Below, in pieces: positions 10,472 to 21,539 of a DNA stretch of 64,000 bases (positions within the stretch are counted from its first letter, which is position 1; each line of letters begins with the position of its first letter). Origin of the DNA: Triatoma infestans (Eukaryota > Arthropoda > Insecta > Hemiptera > Reduviidae). Where the stretch lies: the NCBI GenBank assembly GCA_011037195.1, contig JAAEAF010014396.1, forward strand, positions 32,720-96,719, in the 5' to 3' direction. Under the pieces are notes generated by a model that worked only from the letters and a program-made list of their open reading frames with translations, did not search any database and was not told the origin of the DNA. The position numbers and the translations under genes were made by a program.

Positions 10472-10610
10472 TGTTGTATACGTACACAGGTAGTAAATAA
10501 GAGAAGTAGTGGGAATCACTACTAGACATGTATGTCAGTTAATAAATGTGAGCTAAATGGTAAGCTAGTGATTTATGAAATCTGATAATTAATACATTTA
10601 AAATAATACA
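10472..10610 (+). repeat. 3' LTR of the 2.1-10.6 kb gypsy element
   Basis: Pairs with 2126-2264. It begins TGTTGTATACGTACACAGG, ends AAAATAATACA, and is followed by ATTAA, the right half of the target-site duplication. Confidence 0.88.
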
Positions 10611-10984
10611 ATTAAGAAATAGAAAACAAAAAAACAAAAATCCAATATGTATTCCGTACATAGTGGATCTGTCGGATGTTAAACTTGAGACCTTGTTGGT
10701 AGAAATATCAGAAATATTTGAGAGAGAGTATGGAATAAACGAGTCTACCTCATAGATTTCGACATAAACAAAGATTTTGAGAAATTGTAACTATTTAACG
10801 GATAACCTAGAATATATAAAAAATTCATCTGCCAAAAGACAAGGAAACCACGTTATGAACTTTATCAGTTGCCCAGATTTATAATTAAAGGAAAATATTT
10901 TCTTCTTCTTTGGCTACGAACGTGGAATTACTAGATTAGAAGCTGCAGTGTATAATTAATTATACGAAAGACTATACAAGACCC

Positions 10985-12195
10985 CCAAAACATTTGATCC
11001 CCTGTTAGATTGGTTTTATGCCTCTCGTCGCTATCGCGGCTTAGGCTTGCTTAGATGCGAGTGGGAGGCTCCTCTGCAGCACTGGTCACTTGCCCAAAGC
11101 TCGCAAAAGTTCGGGATGCCCATTTTCAACAAATATTTGATTACGAGGTTGAAGCGAAGATATGTGCATCCAGGTTGAACATATGTACCGACAAAGATTT
11201 TCCTAGCATCAGAAAGCTTAGACAGCAATTAAGAGAAAAATCTTTTGAAGAATGGACAAACTGTAAATGGCAAGGGGTTGGGGTATGCCACTTTAAGGAC
11301 AGCCCAAAATTAAATCAGTTTGTATACGACAAGAAAATCTTATCATGTTCAGAATGGAGTAATGCTGTTAAGCTGAACATAAACTATGCCCCACTTCGTG
11401 CTGTTCCTGGGGTTGGCGGACAGTCGGCAGGAGCTGTTGGACCCCTCTGTCGCAAATGCGGCAGAGAGCCTGAAACACCAGCGCATGTGCTTGGTAATTG
11501 TCCTGACAACATGCTTCTTGTAACTAGACGCCACCATAGGGTAAAGCACGCCTTGATGGAGATTATGGAAAAAAAAGGTTACGTGACTCTCGAAGAGGTA
11601 TACGCTGTAGATACAGATGGATCTACAAGATACGCTGATATTATAGCGTTTGACAATGCCAGCAATGTAGCATATATTTTGGATCCGACCATCCGTTTCG
11701 AGAGTAAGGATCCGAAACAGGGCGAGAAAATAGATGAGGAGAAAAGGGCAATTTACGAAAAATGTATTCCCTTTTATAAGGAGAAGTTTGAGGATCAGTT
11801 CGGGGTAAGGGAGTACAAGGTGCATGGCTTGTGGTTTGGTGCCAGAGGTGTGGTGCCTAAGACAACCTTGGACTTTTTCGACAAGGTAAATATTAGCCTT
11901 AAAGACATAGCTCCTTTAGTGGAGAATATTTTAGTTGACTCCCTGGGAATTATTTCCCAGCATATTTATAGATAAACTTAATGTATATATTTAGACTTAA
12001 TGCACTTTAGGTCATCTATACATATTAGTTCTTTTATTTGAGACTGGACATTAGGACATCTTTAAATTTTTTAACTTTTTATGAATAGGTATCATCGCTT
12101 TTTGGTATGTCTACGGATTGATGAGTACGCTGTGTGTTGGATCACCTCAATTTAATTGAGGATCCTCACTTGATTTTGATTAAGTGTTCTCTCTA
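10985..12195 (+). mobile_element. 5'-truncated non-LTR retrotransposon with restriction-like endonuclease
   Basis: A 5'-truncated insertion. Coding sequence is already in progress at 10985 (DPLLDWFYASRRYRGLGLL, the post-RT region) and continues as the endonuclease frame 11055-11975. A 3' UTR of about 220 bp follows and ends near GATTAAGTGTTCTCTCT (12179-12195). The same terminal 120-130 bp stands alone at 29513-29647, which fixes the 3' end. No poly(A) is visible at the end. Confidence 0.78.
11055..11975 (+). pseudogene. C-terminal end of an R2/NeSL-type ORF: zinc knuckle and restriction-like endonuclease
   Basis: C-terminal 306 codons of a non-LTR polyprotein. In order: a post-RT region (KLAKVRDAHFQQIFDYEVE), then a C-x2-C-x8-H-x4-C knuckle (CRKCG to HVLGNC, about residues 135-155). 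A RRHHRVKHAL helix follows. The restriction-like endonuclease signature comes next, with RYADIIAFD and YILDPTIRFE (about 195-220), carrying the acidic pair of a PD-(D/E)xK-like site. Basic helices follow (YEKCIPFYKEKF). The domain nicks the target for target-primed reverse transcription in R2-type elements. A one-base shift near 11095 separates it from the upstream coding phrase GLGLLRCEWEAPLQHW. The RT domain is missing through 5' truncation. Confidence 0.8.
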
Positions 12196-12239
12196 CTGGA
12201 AAATAATAAATCTATTTAAAAGGTGTTCCAATATAGTCT

Positions 12240-12800
12240 GCATCACTCGCTAAAATGTGGATAAAACTGGCAGATATCTTGCTGCATTGTTCTATAACAA
12301 TGTGTATATTGCGTGGAAAATAAAAATACCAAAAAACTGACTGGATTACAAATTAAATTACCAGATGCAGAGGAAACCGAATCAAATTAATAGTGCGCGA
12401 AACAACCATCTTATTGGCACATTCTTGTTTAGACATTCAATGGCACATCCTCCAGCAACTGTTGTAACTCTGGAGAATAAATTAGCGAATTCTTGCCCAT
12501 TTAAGGTGCCTGGCGGAAAGTATGGGCCAATATTTTGTCTTCAACCAATCCGCACCAAACATTAACAGACAGATGTTCAGTAACCGCTAGATCGGGAGAC
12601 AGGGACTGGTAATCTGGCCTTCCAGATCACCAGATTTTACTCCTCTTGATTTCTTTCTTTGGGGACATCTCAAAAAAAAAAAATACCAAGGAACCATCAA
12701 CTCCAGAAGCCTTTAGAGACATGATGCGATTAGCAACTTCATATTTTTAAAAGAAATGATTAGCAGCGACTGCGTTTGTGCGGTTTAAGCCGAGGAAGTC
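12240..12800 (+). pseudogene. Tc1/mariner-superfamily transposase relic
   Basis: At 12615-12671 the sequence reads WPSRSPDFTPLDFFLWGHL, the signature preceding the last catalytic acid of DD34-39D/E transposases. Downstream, after an A-run that shifts frame, EAFRDMMRLATSYF and the KPRKSF tail follow. Upstream pieces (MAHPPATVV near 12440) are too eroded to place. Stops and frame changes throughout make it a fossil. No terminal inverted repeats could be defined in 12200-13400, which otherwise shows only AT-rich sequence. Confidence 0.6.
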
Positions 12801-13756
12801 ATTTTGAATAAATAGGAAATATTTTTTTATCGATTTTTGTAAATAAACTGGAAAATTATTTTGTTTTAATGATGTTTTACCTGATTTTTAAGTCCCTTAT
12901 GGTTTTAAAATAGCTTTTATGTTTTATCAGCATTTCAACTCTCTTATTTATTCGAAATTAATAAGAAAATCCGCTTTTAATTTTAGTTTATGAACAGAAA
13001 AATAGGAAAAGAAATACTAAAATTTTATCTTTATGTTTGAATATCTCAGGAAGGGTTTGAAATATTGAAGTGAAATTAACGGCATTTTTCTTCATTTTTT
13101 TTTAATAATTTTCAATACAGGAATAAAAAGTGATGGTCAAAAGGAAATCGCCACTTTTAACCACCGATTTAAGGTGCAAGGCGGCAATAAAATCATAAAA
13201 CATTAACCATCATAAAGTAGAGCGAAAATACTTCAACAAATGTTATGTTCACTTTTTAGATATCGTCTTTAGATGACGGTATGAATAAAAAGTAGGATAA
13301 ATATAAACAAAAACGGTACACTTAAGCAGGCATTATATTGCTATAACATAGAATATAAGAATAAAATTGTAGTCTTTAGATGTGTAATTCACTATTTAAG
13401 AAAACTTTATGTGTATATAATATATATATAAACAAGTTATATATATATATAAGTTATATGAGCATAAGACGCTGAGTGGATCACGCTAACATGCTGGTGA
13501 ACTAAACGTCAAAGAAACAGAATAAATGGACCTTCTTCAGAACTAGGCAATTCAGTGTCAGTTAGACAGTCTGTGAGTTAGTTATTCTATCGGCCACCAA
13601 TTTCAACCAGTTAGTACATTGAGTGAACCCAATTTAGTGCATACGTAAACTGGTATTAAATTTAAATTGTATTAGAATTTAATAATATTTTAAATATAAT
13701 TATTTTAATCATTTGAAGGGTGCAAAGTTCAACAACAATAATAATAATAATAATAA

Positions 13757-14420
13757 TACCCCGTAGGGGGAAGTGGACTAGCCACTTCTTCAGGGATCTA
13801 GGCGTCCCTGCGGGTTTCCCAGCCTAACAACACTACAATATACACTCATACTGACACCCTTAACACTACACACTACACATAGGACCTGCAGAGGTAGTTG
13901 ATGTGTGCAGCTACTTGGGTTCAGCGCACCCACAGGTAAACTTGAGCTCCCCACCACACACACTCACTCACACCTGAACACTCGACACTTTACAGACGAC
14001 CACACACACTGCATGAACAAGGACACGCACTCGTTGAGAGCTCGGAGTATAAATATCTCTCCCTCGTGCTTGCCGGCACGAGGCTTTGGGGCTAGGGTGG
14101 AAAAGAGGATCCTGGGCATTGAGGGAGACGACGACCTGCGGGCGTCCGATCCCAACACATGTCTTTGGCCTCGGCTTCACCCGAGAGCTCTACCTGGGGG
14201 ATAGCCCGACTCCAGGAAGGCTAGGGAATTCCGCCTCAGGCGGGTTCCTAGGGTTAGGAGGGGGGCCGCGGGGGCACGGGTCAATACTTCGGTGTCGGAA
14301 CGCTGTCTTCCGCGGCACCTGACTATATCGAGGTGCGATGGTCTACCCGGATAGTAACCGGGTGCACTTGATCGTCCGAGGAGGCGGGACCACGTATCTC
14401 GACGAACTCTACTGATTATT
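13757..14420 (+). promoter_or_regulatory. 5' UTR of the I-like element
   Basis: A GC-rich leader without believable coding. It contains short self-complementary stretches such as CCCCGTAGGGGG at the very start and CTACCCGGATAGTAACCGGG near 14343. A downstream part (14040-14400) is clearly related to 52340-52670 (shared TTTGGCCTCGGCTTC and GACCTGCGGGC). LINE 5' UTRs carry the internal promoter; none is identifiable by sequence alone. Confidence 0.6.
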
Positions 14421-16204
14421 ATGGAGAATAATCAAAACAATCTTTCTGGGCCTAGCCCAACAATTCCTCCTACCCCAACATCCCATCCTATTCCTACACC
14501 AACAATCCAACCTACTCCCATACCTAATCATCCCCTCCCTTCTCCTGTCACCCTTCCCCTTGTAGATGCCCCATCATCTACAATGTCTCCCTCGATTGAC
14601 CTGACCGGCAAACGAAAAAGCATGGACAAGGAAAACACGATTGGAAAGTTAGTACCTGGGCTGCAGTTTACACTGCAACCATATATCCCCTCTTCCCCGC
14701 CAAGGAAGAAGGCAAGGGGCGGCAACAAGAGGTTTGAACCAATTATGAAATTTGTAGATTTGGAGGAAGATAACTGGGGAAGATTTTTTATTGTAAAAAA
14801 GAAGGAAGGTTCCTTCTCAAATGAATGCTCTTTTAAATTGTTTCAGTTTATTAAAACATATGTGGGAAAGCCGAAGAGCGTAAGAAAACAAAATGATGGA
14901 TCTATTTGTATAGAAGCAGAAAACCGCACTCAGGCAGAAACTATCCTGAAACTACAAAGGTATATGGATGCTGAATTGGAAGCGGGTCCCCATAAACGCC
15001 TAAATACGTCGCAAGGTGTAATTACATGCCGGGACTTTTTAAACAGTAAAATAGAAGACATAAAAGAGGGTCTGGCTGATCAGGGCGTAGTGGAGGTTAG
15101 GAGAATTAAGCGGAGGCAGGATGGTTCTCTAGTGGACACCGCTTCCCTGGTTCTCACTTTTGATCGCCCAAGACCGCCACAGACTATAGGCGCTGCCTTC
15201 TATAAATTGAAAGTTCATCTCCAATGAGATGTTACAAATGTCAAAGGTTTGGGCATACCTCCATGAAGTGTAAGGCAGTAGAAGCGGTGTGCGTATGTGG
15301 TAAATCTGAACATGAAGGCGATTGCGCACCGCCAATCATTTGTGTAAACTGTGGCGGAGAACATAACGCCAGATCCTCGGGGTGCCCAATTCTTATAAAA
15401 GAGAAAGAAATACAAAAAATAAAAACACTTCAGCAATTGCCATACCATGAGGCAAGAGCAATTGTTGAAAGTAAATCTTATGCAATTAACGACATATCAT
15501 ACTCTGAAAAAGCAAAGGCACTCCAACCAGTGGCACACATTCCTTCAGTCCCTGCAAATCCTCAGGGACAAGTAGAGAATAATCCCTCCCCGGCTTTAAG
15601 GGGAGCTATTGTTAAGATAGGAGAAATCCTACCATCCAGCCCCTCCCCGGCTTTCAGGGGAACAATAATGAATGTGGGAGAAATTCCTCTCCCTATACAA
15701 AGTGCCCCTCAAGGGGCACCGGTAGCCGAAAGGCTACTACCACTTACCACTCCTACTACTGTAGGGAGTGGCCCGAAGGTGGGATTAATCTCACCTAAAA
15801 AAATAACTTCCTCCGAAGGAGAGTGGATGGTGGTGGATCCGTCGAAACGCTCCCCTAGGAGGAAAAGCACAAGGTTAATGTTACCACCCCCGAACACAGT
15901 AAGTGTGAGGGGAAAAACTATCAGGCCTTCTAGAGGACAACCGTCCGCAGCTCAAATTGTCCGTTCCCCAAAGCAGCAATGGGAGCTGCTGGGGACGGAT
16001 ATTGAAGCGTCAGAATCAGAGGGCGGGAGCACTTCCACCGCCCTAATAGAAGAAAGAAAAAAGGCTGGCCCAAAGGTAAGCCACGGAATAAGTGTGCCAC
16101 TGAGTAAGATGTTTAACCTTTATTATTTCAGCATCCATGATTATTCGTCTAAACGTATTTATTATTGGAAAAAATATATCACTTTCGAATTCATTAGAAA
16201 CTAG
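14421..16204 (+). pseudogene. ORF1 (gag-like RNA-binding protein) of the I-like element, one frame break
   Basis: The N-terminal part is proline-rich (residues 1-60) with a basic patch (PPRKKARGG). A folded segment follows, with KFVDLEEDNWGRFFIVKKKE. That frame stops at 15225-15227, and coding continues at once in another frame with RCYKCQRFGHTSMKCKAVEA. Next come CVCGKSEHEGDC and CVNCGGEHNARSSGCP, three CCHC-type knuckles typical of jockey/I-group ORF1. The overlap is ATGA at 15224-15227, so either a one-base deletion or, less likely, stop-restart coupling. A proline/serine-rich tail follows to about 16080; the last 40 residues look out of frame. It would coat element RNA in the cytoplasm. 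Confidence 0.8.
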
Positions 16205-16245
16205 AAAGATCCTGCCACAAGTGATCACTTCACTTCATTATTAGC

Positions 16246-19200
16246 ATGTGTGAGTCCATTCTTCAATGGAATATGCGGGGCTATATGAGTAATATGGAAG
16301 GGTTACGCCGATTGGTGGCGGAATACCGTCCATTAGGGTTGTGCCTCCAAGAAACAAAGATTCGCCCGGGGCAACTCATCCGGATCCCTGGGTACATCAT
16401 ATATAGTAAAGAGGTACAACCTGCCCCAGGTGGGAGGGCGCATGGTGGAGTGGCCGTGTGTGTGCGGGATAATATCTCGAGCATACGGCTACCCCTACAA
16501 AGTAATTTACAAGCCGTTGCCGTGCGCCTAGCCGCACCTCTGCAAATCACTTTAGTTAGTATTTACCTTCCAGACATATTTTGGCGGAAGAGTGATCTGG
16601 AGAATCTGCTCTCGCAGCTCCCCGCCCCGGTGTTGTTGATGGGAGACTTTAACTGTCACAACACCTGGTGGGGGTCAGCCAGAACTGACGCTCGGGGCAG
16701 AATTCTTGAGGAGATTATAGATAATGCTAACATGATGCTCCTCAACAATGGTGCGGCAACACACTTCAATGCACACTCAGGAGGTTTTAGTTCAATTGAT
16801 CTGAGTGTGGCAACACCCACCGTTGCAGTTCGCTTGGAATGGACCACACTAGACGAACTATATCATAGTGACCACTTTCCAATTCTAGTATCGAGCTCCA
16901 TCTCCAGGTCAGATTTTGTGATACCATGGAGATACGACATCAAAAGAGCAAACTGGCCTGCTTATGCTTCCCGAGTGGTGATACCACCCCTTACAGGAGA
17001 TGTCACCCTCGACGCTAGTTTATTTACAAAGGCGTTGGCGGATGCATCCGAGGGTACTTTACCGAGGGTAGGTGGGAGAGTCGTAAGAACCCCCCGTCCC
17101 CTGGTGGACCCCGGAATGCAAAGTTGCTAACAGGGAAAAAAAGCAGGCCCTAAATAGATTTAAAAGGTATCCGACGGAGGAAAATTTAATTAATTTTAAA
17201 AGACTAAGAGCCAGGGAGAGGCGTTTAATTAAGAAGTCAAAAAAGGAAACCCTCACCTCCTATGTGTCAAAGATTTCTACATCATCGACATTGAGGGAGG
17301 TGTGGAATAAGATAAGAGCCCTCTCTGGGGGGCGTAGAACCCCGTCGATACCTGTTCTAAAAATTAATGATGTCGTCATCACCGAGCCAGGAGAGGTGGC
17401 TGGAGCCTTTGCTGAACACTTTGCTCAAGTTTCCAGCTTACGGACTTACTCAGCAGAATTTCTCCAGTGAAAAGGTGATGTGGAGCTACAGCCACTCAAC
17501 TTTGAGACCGCTATCTATGAAACTTACAACGAACCGCTGACCATCAAGGAGCTAGAAAATGCCTTAAATAAATGCAAAGATTCCGCTCCAGGGGTGGATG
17601 GAATCCCATATGATATGATTAAAAACTTAAATGAAACTGGGAAGGAAGGTCTTCTCAGATTGTATAATAGCATATGGGAAACTGGCCAGTACCCTGATGG
17701 TTGGCGTGAAGCAATCATTGTACCGATCCCCAAAGAAGGAAAAGACCCAAGTGATCCCTCCAGTACAGGCCCATTTCGTTGACCACCTGCTTGAGTAAGG
17801 TCCTCGAATCTATGATCAATTATAGATTAGTTTATGTATTAGAAACGAGAGGACTTTACAGCCAGTATCAAGCGGTATTTCGCAGATATCGCTCCACTTT
17901 GGATCAGGCGAGCCACCTTGAGATCTATGTGCAAAACGCATTCATGCGTAGGGAGCACGTGCTGGCCGTGTTTTTTGATCTCGAGAAGGCTTATGATACA
18001 ACGTGGAGATATGCGATACTGCGGAAGTGTCACGAGTGGGGATTAAGAGGGAAACTGCCAAGGTTCCTTCGTAGCTTTTTAGAATCGCGAAGGTTCCGAG
18101 TGCGCCTTGGGTCGGTCCTTTCGGACCCACATGTCTTGCAAAATGGTATTCCTCAGGGATCGGTGCTAAGCGTAACTTTATTCACGATAGCGGTAAATAG
18201 TCTAGCAGAAGTTGTAGGCAATCCTCTTCAAGTATCTTTATATGTAGACGATCTCGCAATTTATTTATCAGGAACCGATCTAGGCGAGGTCGGAGAAACC
18301 CTACAACAAGCAATAGACAGAGTGGCTGGCGAGGCTTCTAGGAGCGGATTTAGATTCTCTGAAACCAAGACGGTGTGCCTACATTTTTGTCGTTTAAGAC
18401 AGGAGCATAGTCCTCCCACATTGTTTCTAAGTGGCACACCTATTCAGTATAAAGAATGTATCCGTTTCCTTGGCCTCGTATTCGATACTAAATTAACCTG
18501 GCAGGATCATATAGATTATACCTACACAAAAGCAAGGAAAACCCTCGACGTCTTGAAATTTCTAGGAAGCTATAGATGGGGAACAGAACGGGAAATCTTG
18601 AAACGTATATTTATGACACTTACCCGTTCCAAACTTGAATATGGAGCCCCAGTTTATAGTTCTGCGCGCAAGTCACGCCTGAAACTACTAGATAAGGTTT
18701 ACAATGAAGGTATTAGACTGTTCACAGGCGCCTTCCGAACTAGTCCTCTACAGAGCCTCTATGTAGAGTCGGGGATGCTGCCTCCTCAACTTAGGAGAGA
18801 ACAGCTCACCCTGACATACATCGCTGGAATATGGGGAAAGAGTTTCCATAACTTATTTCCCGTCATATTCGAGAGCCCACATAATGAAGAGTTCTATCAA
18901 CAGCGCTCGCGGACGCGACCGCTTGGAGTCAGAGCTAAGGAATTATTGGCAACGGAGGGAATTGAACTTGGGCCGGTGGTAGATTGGGGCTTCGCGCCTT
19001 CTCCTCCCTGGTCATTACCCTCTGCAAGCGTCCGCATGGACCTGGCATTCCACAAAAAAGAGGAAACCCCTCCTGTCGTCTATAGACAAAAATTACTAGA
19101 AATTCTAAATATTTATTATGACTTCCGACCTATCTTTACAGATGGGTCGAAGATAGGCGACGGTGTGGGTAGCGCTGTGTACACGGAAGGAGTTACCCTT

Positions 19201-19929
19201 AGTTGGACACTTCCGCATTATGCAACCGTGTACACGGCGGAAATGTTTGCTATAAGCCAGGCCATAGAATTAATCAAGAATAACAACTACAAAAAAGCGC
19301 TAATATTGACGGACTCATTAAGTGCATTAATGGCTCTCCGGGATCGATTCTCGACAGACCCAATGGTCTTAGATATTTACAACTTATTGCTGCAGTTAAG
19401 CACACGTGGTCAAGGGGTTACGTTTGCCTGGGTGCCGGGCCACATTGGCGTGTCCGGTAATGAAAGGGCGGACGAGGCAGCCAAGCGAGCTGCCTCTACA
19501 CAAACAGAAGAAATCCGACCCGTTCGTCCCACTGACCTACAAATATATATGAAACACATTATTAATAGGAAATGGCAAAGTCAGTGGGACAGGATAAGCA
19601 AAAAGCTTAAAGATATTAAACCACGTGTGCGAAGTATTACAGTTGAGAATTTCCCGCGGCATGACTCTGTGATCTTGACGAGGCTGAGGATTGGTCATAC
19701 ACGTGTGACCCATGGGCACCTCCTTATTGGCGGAAGAAGGCCGAGGTGCTCTCGATGCCGAGAAAGGCTAACGGTGGCGCACGTGTTGGAAGGGTGTCAG
19801 GCTCTGCGTACTCAGAGAGAAAGGGCAGGCCTGCCACATGACAAGCGCGCAATTCTACAAGAGGGTTCTCCTTATATAAAGAGGCTATTTGATTTTTTAA
19901 AGGATATTAATTTGTATAGGAACATCTAA
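16246..19929 (+). pseudogene. ORF2 of the I-like element: AP endonuclease, RT, RNase H, CCHC
   Basis: In order: APE-type endonuclease with LQWNMRG, LQETKI, LMGDFNCHNTWWG, SSIDLS and SDHFPI (16260-16880). A linker follows (RVWNK-like, 17110-17470). The RT carries APGVDGIPYDMIKN, YRPISL-like sequence, VFFDLEKAYDT, NGIPQGSVLS and the catalytic YVDD (about 18240). The RNase H carries FTDGSKIGDG, TAEMFAI, LILTDSLSAL and WVPGHIGVSGNERADEAA, so all catalytic acids and the His are present. A C-terminal knuckle reads CSRCRERLTVAHVLEGC. Breaks are a frame change near 17110, a TGA at 17468 and a frame change at 17780. The last 716 codons are fully open, which suggests a fairly young copy. Confidence 0.88.
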
Positions 19930-20828
19930 GTTAGTAGCTAGGTTAGGTTAGGTTAATTAAACTGGGTGAAGTACTTCATCGAGTACTTCACCCAATTAGG
20001 TTAGTTCTTTTTTATGTTAGGGAAAAGGAATATCGAGTACTTTCCCCTCGTATGAATGTGTAAATTAGTGTGAATGTATTTATTAGTGCGATTGTATTTA
20101 TTAGCGAGAATGTATTTATTGGCGTGAATGTATTTATTAGTGCGATTGTATTATTAGCGAGAATGTATTTATTGGCGAGAATGTATTTATTGGCGAGAAT
20201 GCTTTTATATGTGACTGTATTTATTGGCGAGCATGTTAGGGTGAATGTTTAGTTTAGGTTTTTATTTAGGGGTTGAAAGAAATTTTATAAAAGTATTTCA
20301 ACCCTATTAGGTTTAGATTAACATTAGGATTAGTTCACTTAAGGGTGTGCAGGAATATTTGTTAAAAGTACTGCACACCTAAAATAGAACAGTTTACAGC
20401 AAGCAAATAGCCTCTTTAGGATAGGTTACATAGATTTTTCAGGATAGTTTCTTGCTTATGTTACATAAAATTCGTTGTTTATCTGCATGCAAGAATTCCA
20501 CATTTAAATGATACAAATAGATCGAGAATTGTCATATTAATTAATTATATATATAACTGTTAATATATAATATTTATATTTAAATAAGATTTAATAAAAA
20601 ATGGATGACACAACAAGAGATCCACACTCCCCCTCGTCGACATGATTGATGAAATAAGAGGGGATGTGTGGTACTATATTCAATAACCCTGGGCTCCTCA
20701 TGCCTTGCAAGACAAGGCATTGATCTGGACGCCACAAAGGTTGAATATGTGTCATCCAAGCTCGTGCGGACCAGATGGAGAAGGAAACAAACTGAGGGGC
20801 GCTAATGACCTTAGAAGTTGATGCGCCC
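19930..20828 (+). promoter_or_regulatory. 3' UTR of the I-like element with four related stem-loops
   Basis: It holds four stem-loops with different but self-complementary arms: 19963-19994 (13 bp), 20020-20046 (6 bp), 20270-20304 (9 bp) and 20344-20379 (9 bp). Each has AGTAC or AGTAT just before the 3' arm or forming its start. Between the second and third lies a degenerate 20-24-bp minisatellite (GAATGTATTTATTGGCGA type, 20055-20250). The end reads GCGCTAATGACCTTAGAAG then GATGCGCCC before the A-tail, comparable to the end of the unit at 39600-40060. LINE RTs often recognise 3' UTR structure. Confidence 0.65.
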
Positions 20829-20970
20829 AATAAAAAAAAAAAAAATAATAATAATAATAATAGGTGTAATAAATAATATTAGTAAGTAATTAAAATAGGA
20901 AGTGTAGTAATATTAAAGTTAATTGTTATATCAGACATATTTTCCGTGATAGCCTACTTCTTTTTGTGGA

Positions 20971-21058
20971 CATCGACCGGTTTCAGGCGTTCGTCCATCA
21001 TCAGGATGTAGTCATACTGACGCCTGATGATGAGCGAACCCCGAAACTGGAGCGAACA
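20971..21058. ncRNA. Hammerhead motif pair in inverted orientation, copy 2 (partly decayed)
   Basis: On the minus strand 20971-21008, the core box CTGATGA, GAAA and CCGGTCGATG are kept and stem I is CATC/GATG. Stem II (GGACGAACGCCT) has a mismatch. On the plus strand, 21021-21058 is a poorer copy: CTGATGA and GAAA remain, but CCGGTC has become CTGGAG and stem I is lost. The flanks TTTCCGTGATAGCC (20941) and its complement GGTTATCACGGA (21070) form the outer palindrome. Confidence 0.7.
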
Positions 21059-21539
21059 GAAAGAAGCAGGTTATCACGGAGAATATCTCTGAAAGTTAGG
21101 AATATTTTGTTTAATTTGCAATCTCTCAAGAATATTATAACAAAAGTGGTTGGATCAATTAAGTAACCATTACGTCTCAGAGCAATGCATATGCTAAGTT
21201 TCTCTTTCAAAATCGTTCTTGGCAATTTCGAGCATAACCAATTTTCCTTTGGGTTGTGATAAACAGATTTTTCTGTTCCCTAAGACGTAAGGGTTAGACC
21301 CCGTAGTAATGTACAATGTTTAATACTGTCTTGTGCCGTTGTTGAAGAGGGTGAGAATGGTGACGTGTGACAACTATGATGACATTTTCATTCTTTCAAT
21401 ACTTGATTTAGTTAAATAGGAAGATTCAGTCGCCAAATGCATTTTTCATCTATGAACGGTTATCATATGTTCATATGTTTTATCTACGAACGGTTACCTG
21501 CGATATGAATATTTGCACTCTTATAGAACCTTGAACTTT

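Larger units (their letters stand above)
2126..10610 (+). mobile_element. Ty3/gypsy LTR retrotransposon with intact boundaries, interior decayed
   Basis: Two matching 139-bp terminal repeats (2126-2264 and 10472-10610) begin TGTTG and end ATACA. They are flanked by ATTAA on the left (2121-2125) and ATTAA on the right (10611-10615), a 5-bp target-site duplication. A primer-binding site follows the left repeat and a purine tract precedes the right one. Interior gag and integrase pieces are in the same sense. By eye the LTRs differ at about 11 positions of 139, so the insertion is old. The integrase gene was later split by a foldback element at 4803-8345. RT and RNase H are missing, replaced by non-coding DNA and a small inverted-repeat element. 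Confidence 0.88.
13757..20866 (+). mobile_element. Nearly full-length I-like non-LTR retrotransposon
   Basis: About 7.1 kb: a GC-richer 5' UTR (13757-14420), a gag-like ORF1, and an ORF2 with endonuclease, RT, RNase H and zinc-knuckle domains. The 3' UTR holds repeats and hairpins, ending in an A-rich and (TAA)n tail (20829-20866). An (AAT)n tract also sits immediately before the 5' end (13735-13756). RNase H between RT and the C-terminal CCHC motif places it in the I group of LINEs (I/Nimb/LOA type); the exact clade is unresolved. Four small coding lesions are seen, so this copy is probably inactive. A related 5' UTR fragment lies at 52290-52672. Confidence 0.85.

Noticed and set aside
13905..14322. 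Several overlapping frames on both strands
   Set aside because: They lie in the GC-rich 5' UTR of the I-like element, where few stops occur by chance; the real ORF1 starts at 14421.
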